DNA of 64,000 nucleotides from Muribaculaceae bacterium (GCA_017409345.1 JAFQSX010000011.1:1-64000), one strand, 5' to 3'; positions 15,344-23,997 are shown, counted from the first letter of the stretch. Notes: generated by a model not told the origin, from the letters alone. A program made the numbers and translations.

Positions 15344-16585
15344 ATGGATTTTCAAATAATGAAAGATATAGAAATTAAAACAAAAGAAAATATTTGGAAA
15401 GACGGGCTTGTCCAAAATATCACATTTATTGTAACAAAGGATTGCCAACTTGCTTGTAAATATTGCTATCTTGTTGGGAAGAATGAGAAGGAGCGAATGA
15501 GTTGGGAGGTGGCTAAGGCGGCCATTGACTATATTCTTGATAATGAGCAATATTTTCGCGAAGAATCTGTTGTTTGGGATTTTATAGGAGGGGAGCCATT
15601 CCTTGAAATTGATCTAATCGATAAGATTTGTGATTATTTAAAAATAGGAATGTTCCGTCGCAATCACCATTGGTTTAATTCTTATCGATTCAGTTTCTCC
15701 ACCAATGGGATAAATTACCATACCGACAAAGTTCAGAACTTTATCAAAAAGAATCGCGAACATTTATCAATAGGCATCACTATTGACGGCACTGAAAAGA
15801 AACATGACCTTAACCGTATATGGAAAGGAGAAGGTCCCGAGCAAGGATCTTATAAAGATGTTGTTAAAAACATCCCTCTATGGATTGAACAATTCCCAGG
15901 AGCAAGTACTAAGGTAACTATAAGTAGCGCTGATATTCCATATATCAAAGAAAGTGTACTTCATTTGTTTGATTTAGGCATTCACGAAGTTAATATCAAC
16001 TGCGTATTTGAAGATGTGTGGAACGAAGGTGATGATACATTATTTGAGGACCAATTGATGCAACTTGCCGATGCGATTATCGATAATGACCTATATAAAG
16101 AGAATGCCTGTTCTTTCTTTACCGAGCAAATGGGAAAGCCAATGGATTGCGTGTTGGATAACGGCAACTGGTGCGGGGCGGGGCGTATGCTCTCTATTGA
16201 TGCAGCCGGCAATTTTTATCCATGTACTCGCTTTGCTCAATATTCATTGCGTGACAAAAAGGCGTGGATAATCGGGAATATCCATGAGGGGATCGACAAG
16301 AATAAGCTTCGCCCATTCCTCACCCTCGATCGTTGTACTCAATCTACGCAAGAATGTATTGATTGCGAGGTTGCAAGTGGTTGCGCTTGGTGTCAAGGCG
16401 AAAACTATGATGCAGCTGAAACTCCAACAGTTTATCAACGATCAACAGCTATATGCAAGATGCACAAAGCACGCGTGAGAGCCAATAATTATTATTGGAA
16501 TAAACTGTTCCGCAAATTAGAGTTAGAGGGCAAGCGTGAAGAGTTTGAGCAAAACAAAAAGAGTGTAAACCCCGAAATCTGCTAA
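15344..16585 (+). CDS. Radical SAM/SPASM maturase, CXXX-repeat target family
   Basis: 413 residues. The [4Fe-4S]-SAM motif CQLACKYC places cysteines at residues 34, 38 and 41 (CxxxCxxC), followed by WDFIGGEPFLE, the GGEP SAM-binding motif. The C-terminal SPASM-like region has cysteines in WCGAGRMLSIDAAGNFYPC and later CTQSTQECIDCEVASGCAWC and AICKMH, ligands for auxiliary clusters. It likely modifies the cysteine-repeat precursor encoded just upstream, in the cytoplasm. The start could be 15344 or the in-frame ATG at 15359. It is followed by the partner maturase after 5 nt. Confidence 0.9.
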   Translation: MDFQIMKDIEIKTKENIWKDGLVQNITFIVTKDCQLACKYCYLVGKNEKERMSWEVAKAAIDYILDNEQYFREESVVWDFIGGEPFLEIDLIDKICDYLKIGMFRRNHHWFNSYRFSFSTNGINYHTDKVQNFIKKNREHLSIGITIDGTEKKHDLNRIWKGEGPEQGSYKDVVKNIPLWIEQFPGASTKVTISSADIPYIKESVLHLFDLGIHEVNINCVFEDVWNEGDDTLFEDQLMQLADAIIDNDLYKENACSFFTEQMGKPMDCVLDNGNWCGAGRMLSIDAAGNFYPCTRFAQYSLRDKKAWIIGNIHEGIDKNKLRPFLTLDRCTQSTQECIDCEVASGCAWCQGENYDAAETPTVYQRSTAICKMHKARVRANNYYWNKLFRKLELEGKREEFEQNKKSVNPEIC

Positions 16586-16590
16586 TCGCC

Positions 16591-17559
16591 ATGCTACAAT
16601 ATTTGATTATACATCTTGATGACACTTCGGCATCATATTGCCATTATGAGAATAATAAAAAGGAACACAATCTCATTTCTCTCGACGACCTCAAAGCCGG
16701 CATTCTCTATGCGATGAAAGAGAATTTGATGATTCAAATGGTTTATCCCGATTATCAACTTCCCAAAGAATACGAAACGACAATCGAAACAATTGACCAT
16801 GTAAAAATCAAACCAATCACTCAATCAACCGATGCTAATGTCGTTGTTATTGACTCGTGGAATGATTTGGATTCATTGAAAGCTGATAAAGAAATCGCCT
16901 ACGTATTGCGCACCGACAAAGCATCATTCTTTGAGTGGTACTCTCGTTTGTTGCCTATTCTCGAAGAAGTTTCCCGCCTAAACGTAGTGATTAAGGACAT
17001 TGAGACATTTACCGATGATGATTTCGCTAAATACAAAACCATTCTCGGTGAAATAGCATCAAAAGTTAAGGATTGCTACGAGAATAATCATGCAGTGCAA
17101 CTCAACCTATTGACCGACCGTACGATGCTCGACAAGATGAACAACTGTAATGCCGGTTGGGAATCAATCACACTTGCTCCCGATGGTCGTTTCTATGTTT
17201 GCCCGGCGTTTTATCTCGCAGATGATAATGAGGATTTTGGCATAGGCAAAGCTAAATTCTCAGTTGGAGATCTGCAAACCGGTCTTGACATTAAAAATCC
17301 TCAACTCTATCGTCTCGACCATGCCCCATTGTGTCGCAAATGCGACGCTTATCAATGTCGTAGATGCGTGTGGTTAAATCGCAAAACTACCTACGAGGTC
17401 AACACCCCATCACATGAGCAATGTGTAGTAGCACACATTGAGCGTAACGCCTCTCGCGATTTGCTTGCATCAATACGAACTCTCGGCACATTCCTCCCCG
17501 ACAAAGATATAAAAGAGATTGATTATTTAGACCCTTTTGATGTGAAAGATGAAATATAA
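16591..17559 (+). CDS. SPASM-type partner, CXXX repeat peptide maturase
   Basis: 322 residues. It lacks the CxxxCxxC radical SAM motif, but its C-terminal half is SPASM-like: GWESITLAPDGRFYVCPAF and then LCRKCDAYQCRRCVWLN with HEQCVVAH. The N-terminal half (about 1-170) has no recognisable motif. It matches my memory of the second maturase that always pairs with the radical SAM enzyme of CXXX-repeat systems; it may bind auxiliary clusters or present the substrate. Its stop overlaps the next gene's start by 11 nt. Confidence 0.8.
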   Translation: MLQYLIIHLDDTSASYCHYENNKKEHNLISLDDLKAGILYAMKENLMIQMVYPDYQLPKEYETTIETIDHVKIKPITQSTDANVVVIDSWNDLDSLKADKEIAYVLRTDKASFFEWYSRLLPILEEVSRLNVVIKDIETFTDDDFAKYKTILGEIASKVKDCYENNHAVQLNLLTDRTMLDKMNNCNAGWESITLAPDGRFYVCPAFYLADDNEDFGIGKAKFSVGDLQTGLDIKNPQLYRLDHAPLCRKCDAYQCRRCVWLNRKTTYEVNTPSHEQCVVAHIERNASRDLLASIRTLGTFLPDKDIKEIDYLDPFDVKDEI

Positions 17560-17953
17560 TCATTTAAAAATTATCATTATTTTTTCATTGCAATTCTGTA
17601 TTTTAATGGAGTTACTATGTTCATGTAATGATGATAATTGGGAAAATTACAACGGAGAATTAGGTGATTGTCCTTGGTGCGAGAATGGGCTTCTTGAAGA
17701 TTTGAGAGACTGCCCTCATTGCGACAATGGCATTTTAACAAAAACACAAGGTTGTGGTACTTGCTATGGTATTGGCAAACTAAAATGTACTTCGTGCAAT
17801 GGACCTGGTGGAGAGTGGGTGCTTGGGGCCAATGGAAACTACCATTTTGAAGATTGCAAATCGTGCAATGGTAATGGTTGGAAAAAGTGTAACGTTTGCA
17901 ATGGCAAGGGATATTATTTTATTGACGAATTAGGCTATCGTTCGCCGTTTTAA
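17549..17953 (+). CDS. Lipoprotein with six CxxC (DnaJ-zinc-finger-like) motifs
   Basis: 134 residues. A hydrophobic signal ends at a lipobox-like LLCSC, so it is probably a lipoprotein. The mature part holds CPWC, CPHC, CGTC, CTSC, CKSC and CNVC, several followed by xGxG (CNVCNGKG), like the DnaJ cysteine-rich zinc domain. No J domain is present. As an exported protein in a peptide-modification operon it may bind metal, or meet the exported cysteine peptide. Overlap with the upstream maturase (11 nt) supports co-expression. Function inferred only. Confidence 0.7.
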   Translation: MKYNHLKIIIIFSLQFCILMELLCSCNDDNWENYNGELGDCPWCENGLLEDLRDCPHCDNGILTKTQGCGTCYGIGKLKCTSCNGPGGEWVLGANGNYHFEDCKSCNGNGWKKCNVCNGKGYYFIDELGYRSPF

Positions 17954-17979
17954 CTTGATTATATGAGTTCGATAAATCA

Positions 17980-18522
17980 ATGAAATTTTTTCAAATTATT
18001 ACATATTTCTTTATTACACTATTTATATCATTATCTTCTTGTTCTATATTCAAGACCAACCCTTATCAATGCGAAACTTGCCACGGGAATGGCTATATAC
18101 ACCAATCTTGTAGTGCATGTCAGTCTACAGGAAAGAAATATTGCAATTTTTGCCAATCAGGCAAACAAACTTGTACGCTATGTCATGGTTCTGGTTATAC
18201 AAAAATTTGCGGACAATGTAATAGTGGGTATACGATATGTCGTTTTTGCGATAAAGGATACGTTGTTCATAAAAAGATTGATGGAACAACCGTAAAAAAT
18301 GTGTGTAGAACATGTGGTGGAACATACCGAAAACTCTGCACAACTTGCAAAGGGAATTATAAACGAATGTGTTCTTTATGCAAAGGTTTTGGGAGTAAAA
18401 CATGTAATTGGTGTCATGGAAATTATGTTAAAACTTGTAATATATGCTTCGGCAGAACTTACTTGTGCACTGACTGCAACGGCTCTGGACGAATTGATAC
18501 TACAATGTTTTCACTGCAATAA
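17980..18522 (+). CDS. Lipoprotein with twelve CxxC motifs
   Basis: 180 residues. Signal peptide with lipobox SLSSC (cleavage before Cys about residue 21). The mature part is almost entirely DnaJ-like CxxC repeats: CETC, CSAC, CNFC, CTLC, CGQC, CRFC, CRTC, CTTC, CSLC, CNWC, CNIC and CTDC, many followed by G-x-G. That is twice the six of the preceding lipoprotein, so the two look like members of one family with different repeat number. Probably periplasmic or outer-membrane anchored and metal-binding or thiol-active. No J domain or catalytic domain. Confidence 0.75.
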   Translation: MKFFQIITYFFITLFISLSSCSIFKTNPYQCETCHGNGYIHQSCSACQSTGKKYCNFCQSGKQTCTLCHGSGYTKICGQCNSGYTICRFCDKGYVVHKKIDGTTVKNVCRTCGGTYRKLCTTCKGNYKRMCSLCKGFGSKTCNWCHGNYVKTCNICFGRTYLCTDCNGSGRIDTTMFSLQ

Positions 18523-18573
18523 ATATCATGCTGTGATATAAGGATTAATTAATTATACTTAATATCCAATTAA

Positions 18574-18842
18574 ATGAGAATAATCAACCGCAGAAAAATT
18601 TTCAAGAAGGCAATTAATAAATGCTTGCCAATTCTCGGGATTTTAGCCGCTGCTGCACAGTCCATCAAAGCTGATACCATACTTATGGATGCAAAGATAA
18701 TTGCTCGAACTCTTGTCAAAGAAGATGCTCTTATACTTGCGCCTCAGGATGCAATAATAGATGCTTGCATATGTGCGTAAATGAATGCTCACACAAGGAA
18801 TGTATAGGAAAATCATATTGCACTCATAAAAAAGACACTTAA
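18574..18842 (+). pseudogene. CXXX-repeat precursor 2, leader and core in different frames
   Basis: The frame from ATG 18574 gives a Tat-type leader (NRRKIFKKAINK, hydrophobic PILGILAAAAQS, KAD), then a meaningless tail to a stop at 18778-18780. In the -1 frame, from 18675 to the stop at 18840-18842, the DNA codes YGCKDNCSNSCQRRC and continues with nine cysteines at exact four-residue spacing, then two more. A TGA in that frame (18672-18674) means the shift must fall at about 18672-18675. One lost base would explain it; a sequencing error or a translational shift are the alternatives. No slippery heptamer is obvious. Leader similarity to precursor 1 makes this a second precursor. Confidence 0.85.
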
Positions 18843-18855
18843 AATTAGAAAATAA

Positions 18856-19134
18856 ATGAAAAAATTAGTAGGACAAGTAACAGAGGCGGAGCGTGATGAG
18901 ATTCAACGCTTATTTGAACGCCGTAATGGATTGAATGAGTTGGCTCGCATCTTGACAGCCGACAATGCCGAATTGTATGAAAAATTGGTAAAAGACCTTG
19001 GTGAAACCGGCACTAAATTTCAAAATTGGTGGGACACTATGGCTGCCAAATATAATTGGGAAAGCACTCCCAACGGCAACTGGGAAATCAACTTCGACAG
19101 TTGCGAGATTTATTTAGTTGACAACACTTTATAA
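18856..19134 (+). CDS. CXXX repeat peptide modification system protein
   Basis: 92 residues, acidic and helical at the N-terminus ([20 protein letters not shown]), with [20 protein letters not shown] and a C-terminal strand region ([17 protein letters not shown]). It has no enzymatic motif and no signal peptide. It matches my memory of the small protein that accompanies CXXX-repeat radical SAM maturases; a role in binding the precursor leader is plausible but unproven. It starts 13 nt after the frameshifted second core and just before tatA. Confidence 0.72.
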   Translation: MKKLVGQVTEAERDEIQRLFERRNGLNELARILTADNAELYEKLVKDLGETGTKFQNWWDTMAAKYNWESTPNGNWEINFDSCEIYLVDNTL

Positions 19135-19142
19135 TTACCTAT

Positions 19143-19400
19143 ATGATGGGAACATTATGCATGATTGGCGCGACTGAGATTATAGTTGTGTGCGTGTTGG
19201 TATTGCTACTTTTCGGAGGCAAAAAAATACCCGAATTAATGAAAGGCTTAGGTCAAGGCGTGAGAAGTTTCAAAACCGCCATGAATGAGCCATTGCCCGA
19301 TGAACAACAACGAGAGCAAGAATGGCGCAACCAGCAAGCACAACAACAGTCTCAACCTCTACCCGATCAGACGACACAAAATGAATCGGAACAAAGATAA
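19143..19400 (+). CDS. tatA: Sec-independent translocase TatA
   Basis: 85 residues. One N-terminal membrane helix ([14 protein letters not shown]), the Phe-Gly hinge [14 protein letters not shown], then an amphipathic helix ([11 protein letters not shown]) and a polar Gln/Glu-rich tail: the standard TatA/E layout. It forms the pore for folded Tat substrates. The start is at or near 19143 (MMGTL). tatC follows, overlapping by 20 nt. In this operon the likely clients include the twin-arginine cysteine peptides; genome-wide clients are unknown. Confidence 0.9.
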   Translation: MMGTLCMIGATEIIVVCVLVLLLFGGKKIPELMKGLGQGVRSFKTAMNEPLPDEQQREQEWRNQQAQQQSQPLPDQTTQNESEQR

Positions 19401-20256
19401 CGCACCTCTTCCCGAAGAGAATCCCGACGAAAGGCAATCTATCGAAGAATTCGACGAAGAAGAATTTCAAGAGGAATCGGCTGAGGGCATGATGACCATG
19501 GGCGGACACTTAGAAGTGCTCCGCCGCATGTTGTTTCGCATTGCCGGAGTAGTTCTCGCAATGGGAATTGCCATTTTTTGTTTTAAAGACGAAACATTCA
19601 ACTTATTATTAGCCCCTCATACCAGTGATTTCATCACCTTTAAGTGGGTCGAGCAATTAATGGGGCTGATTGGCATAGATTTCACTTTCGACGCTTATAA
19701 TGTGCCACTTATCAGCACCGAGTTGGCGGCTCAATTCATGACACATATTTCCACATCGTGCTATCTGGCGTTTTTATTTGCATCACCCTACATACTATTC
19801 GAATTGTTTCGTTTTGTTTCTCCTGCCTTATACGAAAACGAAAAACGCTACTCCATTATAGTGGTATTTGTGGTTTATGGTTTGTTTATATTGGGTCTTA
19901 TGATGAGTTATTTTGTCATTTTCCCCATTTCATTCCAATTCCTTGCCACCTACCAAGTTGACCCCACTATCAACAACACCATTACCCTATCGTCATATAT
20001 TTCCACATTCACCACTCTCACCCTTATGATGGGACTCGTGTTTCAATTACCTGTCATAGCATTTGTTTTGGCCAAGATGGGAATTGTTGATACCGAGCTA
20101 TTGCGACACTATCGTCGCCATGCGCTTGTAATCATCACGATAATCGCCGCAATAATCACCCCTACAACCGACATATTCACCCTTTTGCTTGTCACCGGCC
20201 CCATCTACCTACTCTATGAATTAAGCATCTTTGTGGTAAAAAGGGTTGAACGATAA
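19381..20256 (+). CDS. tatC: Sec-independent translocase TatC
   Basis: About 291 residues. An acidic N-terminal extension ([15 protein letters not shown]) precedes [16 protein letters not shown], the conserved first cytoplasmic/TM1 region; six membrane helices follow, with [19 protein letters not shown], the conserved loop. TatC recognises twin-arginine signals. The start is set at 19381 (MNRNKDN), giving a 20-nt overlap with tatA; the longer frame runs into TatA's tail. Being last in the CXXX operon ties export to peptide modification. Confidence 0.9.
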   Translation: MNRNKDNAPLPEENPDERQSIEEFDEEEFQEESAEGMMTMGGHLEVLRRMLFRIAGVVLAMGIAIFCFKDETFNLLLAPHTSDFITFKWVEQLMGLIGIDFTFDAYNVPLISTELAAQFMTHISTSCYLAFLFASPYILFELFRFVSPALYENEKRYSIIVVFVVYGLFILGLMMSYFVIFPISFQFLATYQVDPTINNTITLSSYISTFTTLTLMMGLVFQLPVIAFVLAKMGIVDTELLRHYRRHALVIITIIAAIITPTTDIFTLLLVTGPIYLLYELSIFVVKRVER

Positions 20257-20354
20257 ATTGTATGATTTCACCTTTTTTGAGGTAAAATTGGGCATCCATC
20301 TTGTCTATTTCTCAAATAATCGGCATTTTATGAGGATTTTTGAATAAAAATCAC

Positions 20355-20362
20355 TAACTTTG
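20355..20362 (+). promoter_or_regulatory. -7 promoter motif for pnp
   Basis: TAACTTTG, 35 nt before the ATG. No -33 TTTG at the right distance. Confidence 0.5.
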
Positions 20363-20397
20363 CGTGATTTTTTAAGAAGATAAAATTTTAGATATTT

Positions 20398-22665
20398 ATG
20401 GTAAACCCAATTAAGAAAACCATCGAGCTTGGTGATGGCCGCATTATCACCATCGAAACAGGCAAGCTTGCCAAGCAAGCCGATGGAGCGGTAGAACTTC
20501 GCATGGGCAACACAATGCTCTTAGCGACAGTATGTTCGGCTAAAGAAGCCGGCGAGGGTGTTGACTTTATGCCCCTCCAAGTAGAGTACAAAGAAAAATT
20601 TTCGGCAGCCGGTCGTTTCCCCGGCGGTTTCCTCAAGCGTGAAGGTCGCGCATCTGACTACGAAATTTTGACAGCACGCCTCGTTGACCGTGTGCTTCGT
20701 CCACTTTTCCCCGACAACTATCACGCCGACACTTTTGTAAACATCACAATGTATTCATCTGACGGTGTAGAAATGCCCGATGCTCTTGCAGGTCTTGCTG
20801 CTTCGGCTGCTATCGCCGTTTCTGACATACCTTTCAATGGTCCTATCTCGGAAGTGCGTGTTGCTCGCGTTGATGGCGAATTCGTTATCAATCCTAACTT
20901 CGAGCAACTCGAAAAAGCCGACATGGAATTGATGGTAGGTGCTACCTACGACAACATCATGATGGTAGAAGGTGAGATGGACGAAGTTTCAGAAGCAGAA
21001 CTTCTTGAAGCTCTCAAAACTGCTCACGAAGCAATCAAAAAACAATGTATCGCTCAACAAGAACTTGCCGAAGCTGTAGGCTCAACCGTAAAACGCGAAT
21101 ATTGCCACGAAGTAAACGATGAAGATCTTCGCAAAGATGTTCACGAAAAATGTTACGACAAAGCATACGCAATTGCTAAAGCAGGTTGCGCTGATAAACA
21201 TTGGCGTAATGAAAGTTTTGAAGCAATCTGCAACGAATATATCGAATCAATCCCCGAAGAAGAACGTGACGAAAAAACTCCTCTCATCAAACGTTATTAC
21301 CACGATGTAGAGAAAGAAGCAGTTCGTCGTTGCATTCTCGATGAAGGCATTCGTTTGGACGGTCGTAAGACTACCGACATTCGCCCCATCTGGTGTGAAG
21401 TTGACTACATTCCCGGACCTCACGGATCGGCTGTGTTCACTCGTGGTGAAACACAATCACTCTCAACTGTTACACTCGGAACAAAACTCGATGAAAAGAT
21501 TCTTGACGAAGTATTGTGCCAAGGTAAGGAACGTTTCCTTCTCCACTACAACTTCCCTCCTTTCTCAACAGGTGAGGCTCGTCCTGTGCGTGGTGTAGGT
21601 CGTCGCGAAATCGGTCACGGCAACCTCGCTCATCGTGCATTGAAACGCATGTTCCCCGAAGGTTTCCCTTACACTTGTCGCATCGTTTCTGACATTCTTG
21701 AATCAAACGGTTCTTCATCAATGGCTACCGTTTGTGCCGGCACACTCGCATTGCTCGATGCTGGTGTAAAAATGAAGAAACCTGTGAGCGGTATTGCAAT
21801 GGGTCTTATCACTGACACTGATAGTCCTAAATATGCCGTACTTTCTGACATCCTCGGCGACGAAGACCACCTTGGTGACATGGACTTCAAAGTAACAGGT
21901 ACAGTTGATGGTATCACTGCTACTCAAATGGATATCAAGTGCGACGGACTTTCTTATGAAATCCTTGAAAAAGCGTTGATGCAAGCACGCGATGGTCGTC
22001 TTCATATCCTCAACAAAATCAACGAAACAATCCCTGCTCCACGCGAAGACTACAAACCTCACGTGCCTCGCATCGTAACATTGACTATACCTAAAGATCT
22101 TATCGGTGCAGTTATCGGTCCTGGTGGAAAAATCATTCAAGGAATCCAAGAAGAAAGTGGTGCAATTGTTTCTATTGAAGAAATTGACAACGCCGGATAT
22201 ATTGAAGTTGCTGCTACCAACAAAGAAGCAATCGACAAGGCTATGGCAATGATCAATGCCATCGTTGAACTTCCCGAAGAAGGCAAAACTTATACAGGTA
22301 CCGTACGTTCAATCCTTGATTTCGGTGCATTTGTAGAATTCATGCCAGGTCGTGACGGACTTCTCCACATCTCTGAAATTTCATGGGAACGCATCGACAG
22401 CATGGAAGCTTCAGGCATCAAAGAAGGCGACACTCTCGAAGTGAAACTCATCGAAATCGACAAGAAAACAGGCAAGTTCCGTCTTTCAATGCGCGCCCTT
22501 CAACCTAAACCCGAAGGATATGTAGAACGCGAACGCGCTCCTCGTGCTCCTCGTCGTGAAGGTGATCGTGGTCCTCGCCGCGACAATAATCGTGGTCCTC
22601 GCCGTGATAACAACCGCGGACCTCGTCGCGACAACAACCGCAACGAAAATCACAACGAAGAATAA
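20398..22665 (+). CDS. pnp: Polynucleotide phosphorylase
   Basis: A 755-residue 3'-5' exoribonuclease using phosphate. It has two RNase PH domains (about 1-220 and 310-540; [11 protein letters not shown] in the first, [19 protein letters not shown] in the second), a KH domain near [19 protein letters not shown] and an S1 domain near [20 protein letters not shown]. The C-terminus is a low-complexity Arg/Asp/Asn tail with three GPRRDNNR repeats (22567-22638), which may bind RNA. Monocistronic, with a terminator. Confidence 0.97.
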   Translation: MVNPIKKTIELGDGRIITIETGKLAKQADGAVELRMGNTMLLATVCSAKEAGEGVDFMPLQVEYKEKFSAAGRFPGGFLKREGRASDYEILTARLVDRVLRPLFPDNYHADTFVNITMYSSDGVEMPDALAGLAASAAIAVSDIPFNGPISEVRVARVDGEFVINPNFEQLEKADMELMVGATYDNIMMVEGEMDEVSEAELLEALKTAHEAIKKQCIAQQELAEAVGSTVKREYCHEVNDEDLRKDVHEKCYDKAYAIAKAGCADKHWRNESFEAICNEYIESIPEEERDEKTPLIKRYYHDVEKEAVRRCILDEGIRLDGRKTTDIRPIWCEVDYIPGPHGSAVFTRGETQSLSTVTLGTKLDEKILDEVLCQGKERFLLHYNFPPFSTGEARPVRGVGRREIGHGNLAHRALKRMFPEGFPYTCRIVSDILESNGSSSMATVCAGTLALLDAGVKMKKPVSGIAMGLITDTDSPKYAVLSDILGDEDHLGDMDFKVTGTVDGITATQMDIKCDGLSYEILEKALMQARDGRLHILNKINETIPAPREDYKPHVPRIVTLTIPKDLIGAVIGPGGKIIQGIQEESGAIVSIEEIDNAGYIEVAATNKEAIDKAMAMINAIVELPEEGKTYTGTVRSILDFGAFVEFMPGRDGLLHISEISWERIDSMEASGIKEGDTLEVKLIEIDKKTGKFRLSMRALQPKPEGYVERERAPRAPRREGDRGPRRDNNRGPRRDNNRGPRRDNNRNENHNEE
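22567..22638 (+). repeat. Three 24-bp tandem repeats in the pnp tail
   Basis: Three in-frame 24-nt units encode RGPRRDNN. The DNA copies differ at silent positions, so selection appears to act on the peptide. Confidence 0.85.
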
Positions 22666-22692
22666 TCATAACCATAAATATCATTAAATAAG

Positions 22693-22727
22693 CACCTCGG
22701 TGAATTTCTCACCGGGGTGTTGTTTTT
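22693..22727 (+). terminator. Intrinsic terminator after pnp
   Basis: CACCTCGGTGA and TCACCGGGGTG pair around a 5-nt loop with one mismatch, followed by a T run. Confidence 0.8.
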
Positions 22728-22753
22728 ATACCCACTCTTTATAGTGTTACTAT

Positions 22754-22800
22754 TGTTACTACTGTTATCGCATAGTAACACCGATAACACAGCTCTACCC
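22754..22800 (+). repeat. 47-bp direct repeat flanking the TA module, left
   Basis: Differs from 23844-23890 at one base. It has interlaced inverted pairs: TGTTACT with AGTAACA and TGTTATCG with CGATAACA, so two alternative hairpins compete. Lies just after the pnp terminator. Confidence 0.8.
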
Positions 22801-22871
22801 AATAATAAAAATAGCCTTGTGATTTTACTCACAAAGCTATTTCTATTTTATCGCCGTCTAAAAGACAAAGA

Positions 22872-23162
22872 TTATCTTAGTTCAACCGATAATCCCATTG
22901 CTGAAACCATACGATAGAAAGTTGAAATTGATGGAACAGTAAGACCTCGTTCAACACGAGATATATAACTTTTATCTGCACCTATTTTCTCAGCAAGTTC
23001 CGATTGAGTCATGCCGGATTGCTTACGAGCGTCAAGTAAGATTTGGGCATTATATTCTTCCCATGCTTGGCGTTCCGCTTCTTTTCGGCTTTCAGTACCA
23101 TGAGCGCCGAAAACTTGATTGAGTTCTTCACTCACATTATAGATTTTGTTCTTTGTCTTCAT
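22872..23162 (-). CDS. HigA-like antitoxin (XRE HTH)
   Basis: 96 residues. A Cro/C1-type HTH sits at about 50-90: SGMTQSELAEKIGADKSYIS then RVERGLTVPSISTFYRMVSAM. It binds DNA and neutralises the cognate toxin. The gene follows the toxin with a 26-nt overlap, the HigB-HigA order (toxin first). The palindrome at 23494-23511 is a plausible autoregulatory operator. Confidence 0.85.
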   Translation of the reverse strand: MKTKNKIYNVSEELNQVFGAHGTESRKEAERQAWEEYNAQILLDARKQSGMTQSELAEKIGADKSYISRVERGLTVPSISTFYRMVSAMGLSVELR

Positions 23163-23475
23163 AATACTCTTTTTTTAAACGTTTTGCTAATTCTATTTCT
23201 TTTCGTGGAGTTTTTTGAGTTTTCTTTCTAAATGCATTGAAAAGAATCACAAGTTTATCTCCGTCATATATAAAGAATATCCTAAATTCATTATTGCCAT
23301 AAGTTACTCTAAATTCATACACACCATCTTCTATGTATTTAATAAAGTGTGCAGGAATTCTTTCCGTATCAGAAAACAGCAATAATGCACGTCGAATTTT
23401 CATTTGCTCCTTTTCGCTTAACTTAGCCATAAAGTCGCAATAATAATCCTTGTATGCGATAATTTCTCTAACCAT
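23137..23475 (-). CDS. RelE/HigB-type toxin (Gp49-like)
   Basis: 112 residues. The motif run GVYEFRVTYGNNEFRIFFIY and then LVILFNAFRKKTQKTPRKEI is the HigB/Gp49 ribosome-dependent mRNA interferase pattern. It is probably translated first from a short-leader transcript: -7 motif TAACTTTG lies 5 nt from the ATG. Paired with the downstream HTH antitoxin. Functionality is not shown, but the frame is intact. Confidence 0.87.
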   Translation of the reverse strand: MVREIIAYKDYYCDFMAKLSEKEQMKIRRALLLFSDTERIPAHFIKYIEDGVYEFRVTYGNNEFRIFFIYDGDKLVILFNAFRKKTQKTPRKEIELAKRLKKEYYEDKEQNL

Positions 23476-23479
23476 GAGG

Positions 23480-23511
23480 CAAAGTTAAGTAAAGTTGTAT
23501 AATTATACAAC
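23480..23511 (-). promoter_or_regulatory. Toxin-antitoxin promoter with 18-bp palindromic operator
   Basis: Minus-strand TAACTTTG is at 23487-23480. A perfect palindrome, GTTGTATAATTATACAAC, is at 23494-23511; its GTTG end falls 20 bp from the -7 motif, in the -33 position. Antitoxin binding there would block the promoter. The predicted mRNA start is almost at the toxin ATG, so the transcript would be nearly leaderless. Confidence 0.75.
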
Positions 23512-23843
23512 ACTTCATGAGAAAAAAAGTTATATCGCTACAAAAAAACTTTCATTCCATTGATACGGCAAATGCTGACATCACGCACTTGGCGTATTTG
23601 TCGGTTTGTGAGGAGTTTTATACGACACACTCCTTTATATAAATATTGTTACAAACACCTATATACCCTTATAGATATTTGATTTATATATAAATTAAAT
23701 ATATAGGAACCCTTACCACTATACCTATTATAGTAGTAAGAGTTGAGTATGTGCAGATAGTGCAAAGTTACTACATATTTTGACCCAAAAACTGCGATAA
23801 TGCACAAAAATTTTTTCTTAATATTTTTTGTTACTGTTATCAG
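23512..23843. other. Intergenic stretch, nothing recognised
   Basis: About 330 bases of AT-rich DNA between the TA promoter and the right-hand direct repeat. I see no ORF, tRNA or clear promoter. Confidence 0.5.
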
Positions 23844-23890
23844 TGTTACTACTGTTATCGCATAGTAACACCGATAACACAGCCCTACCC
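23844..23890 (+). repeat. 47-bp direct repeat flanking the TA module, right
   Basis: Second copy of 22754-22800. With the left copy it brackets a 1.1 kb segment holding only the TA pair. Confidence 0.8.
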
Positions 23891-23942
23891 CATAATAGGG
23901 ATTTACGCTCTACATCTCGGCTTTAGAAAAATAAGAAACTAA

Positions 23943-23975
23943 TAAAAAAAGTGAGGCCTTAAAATGACCTCACTT
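23943..23975 (-). terminator. Terminator after the GHL10 glycosidase
   Basis: On the minus strand AAGTGAGGTC and GGCCTCACTT pair with one mismatch, followed by TTTTTT. Confidence 0.8.
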
Positions 23976-23997
23976 AACAAGTGTATATGTTGTGATG

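Noticed and set aside
18125..18403. A minus-strand frame opposite the 12-CxxC lipoprotein
   Set aside because: It is a shadow of the cysteine-repeat codons on the other strand.
18574..18780. The 68-residue product of the unshifted frame as a real protein
   Set aside because: Only the leader is sensible; the tail after residue 35 has no pattern, while the -1 frame gives the CXXX core.
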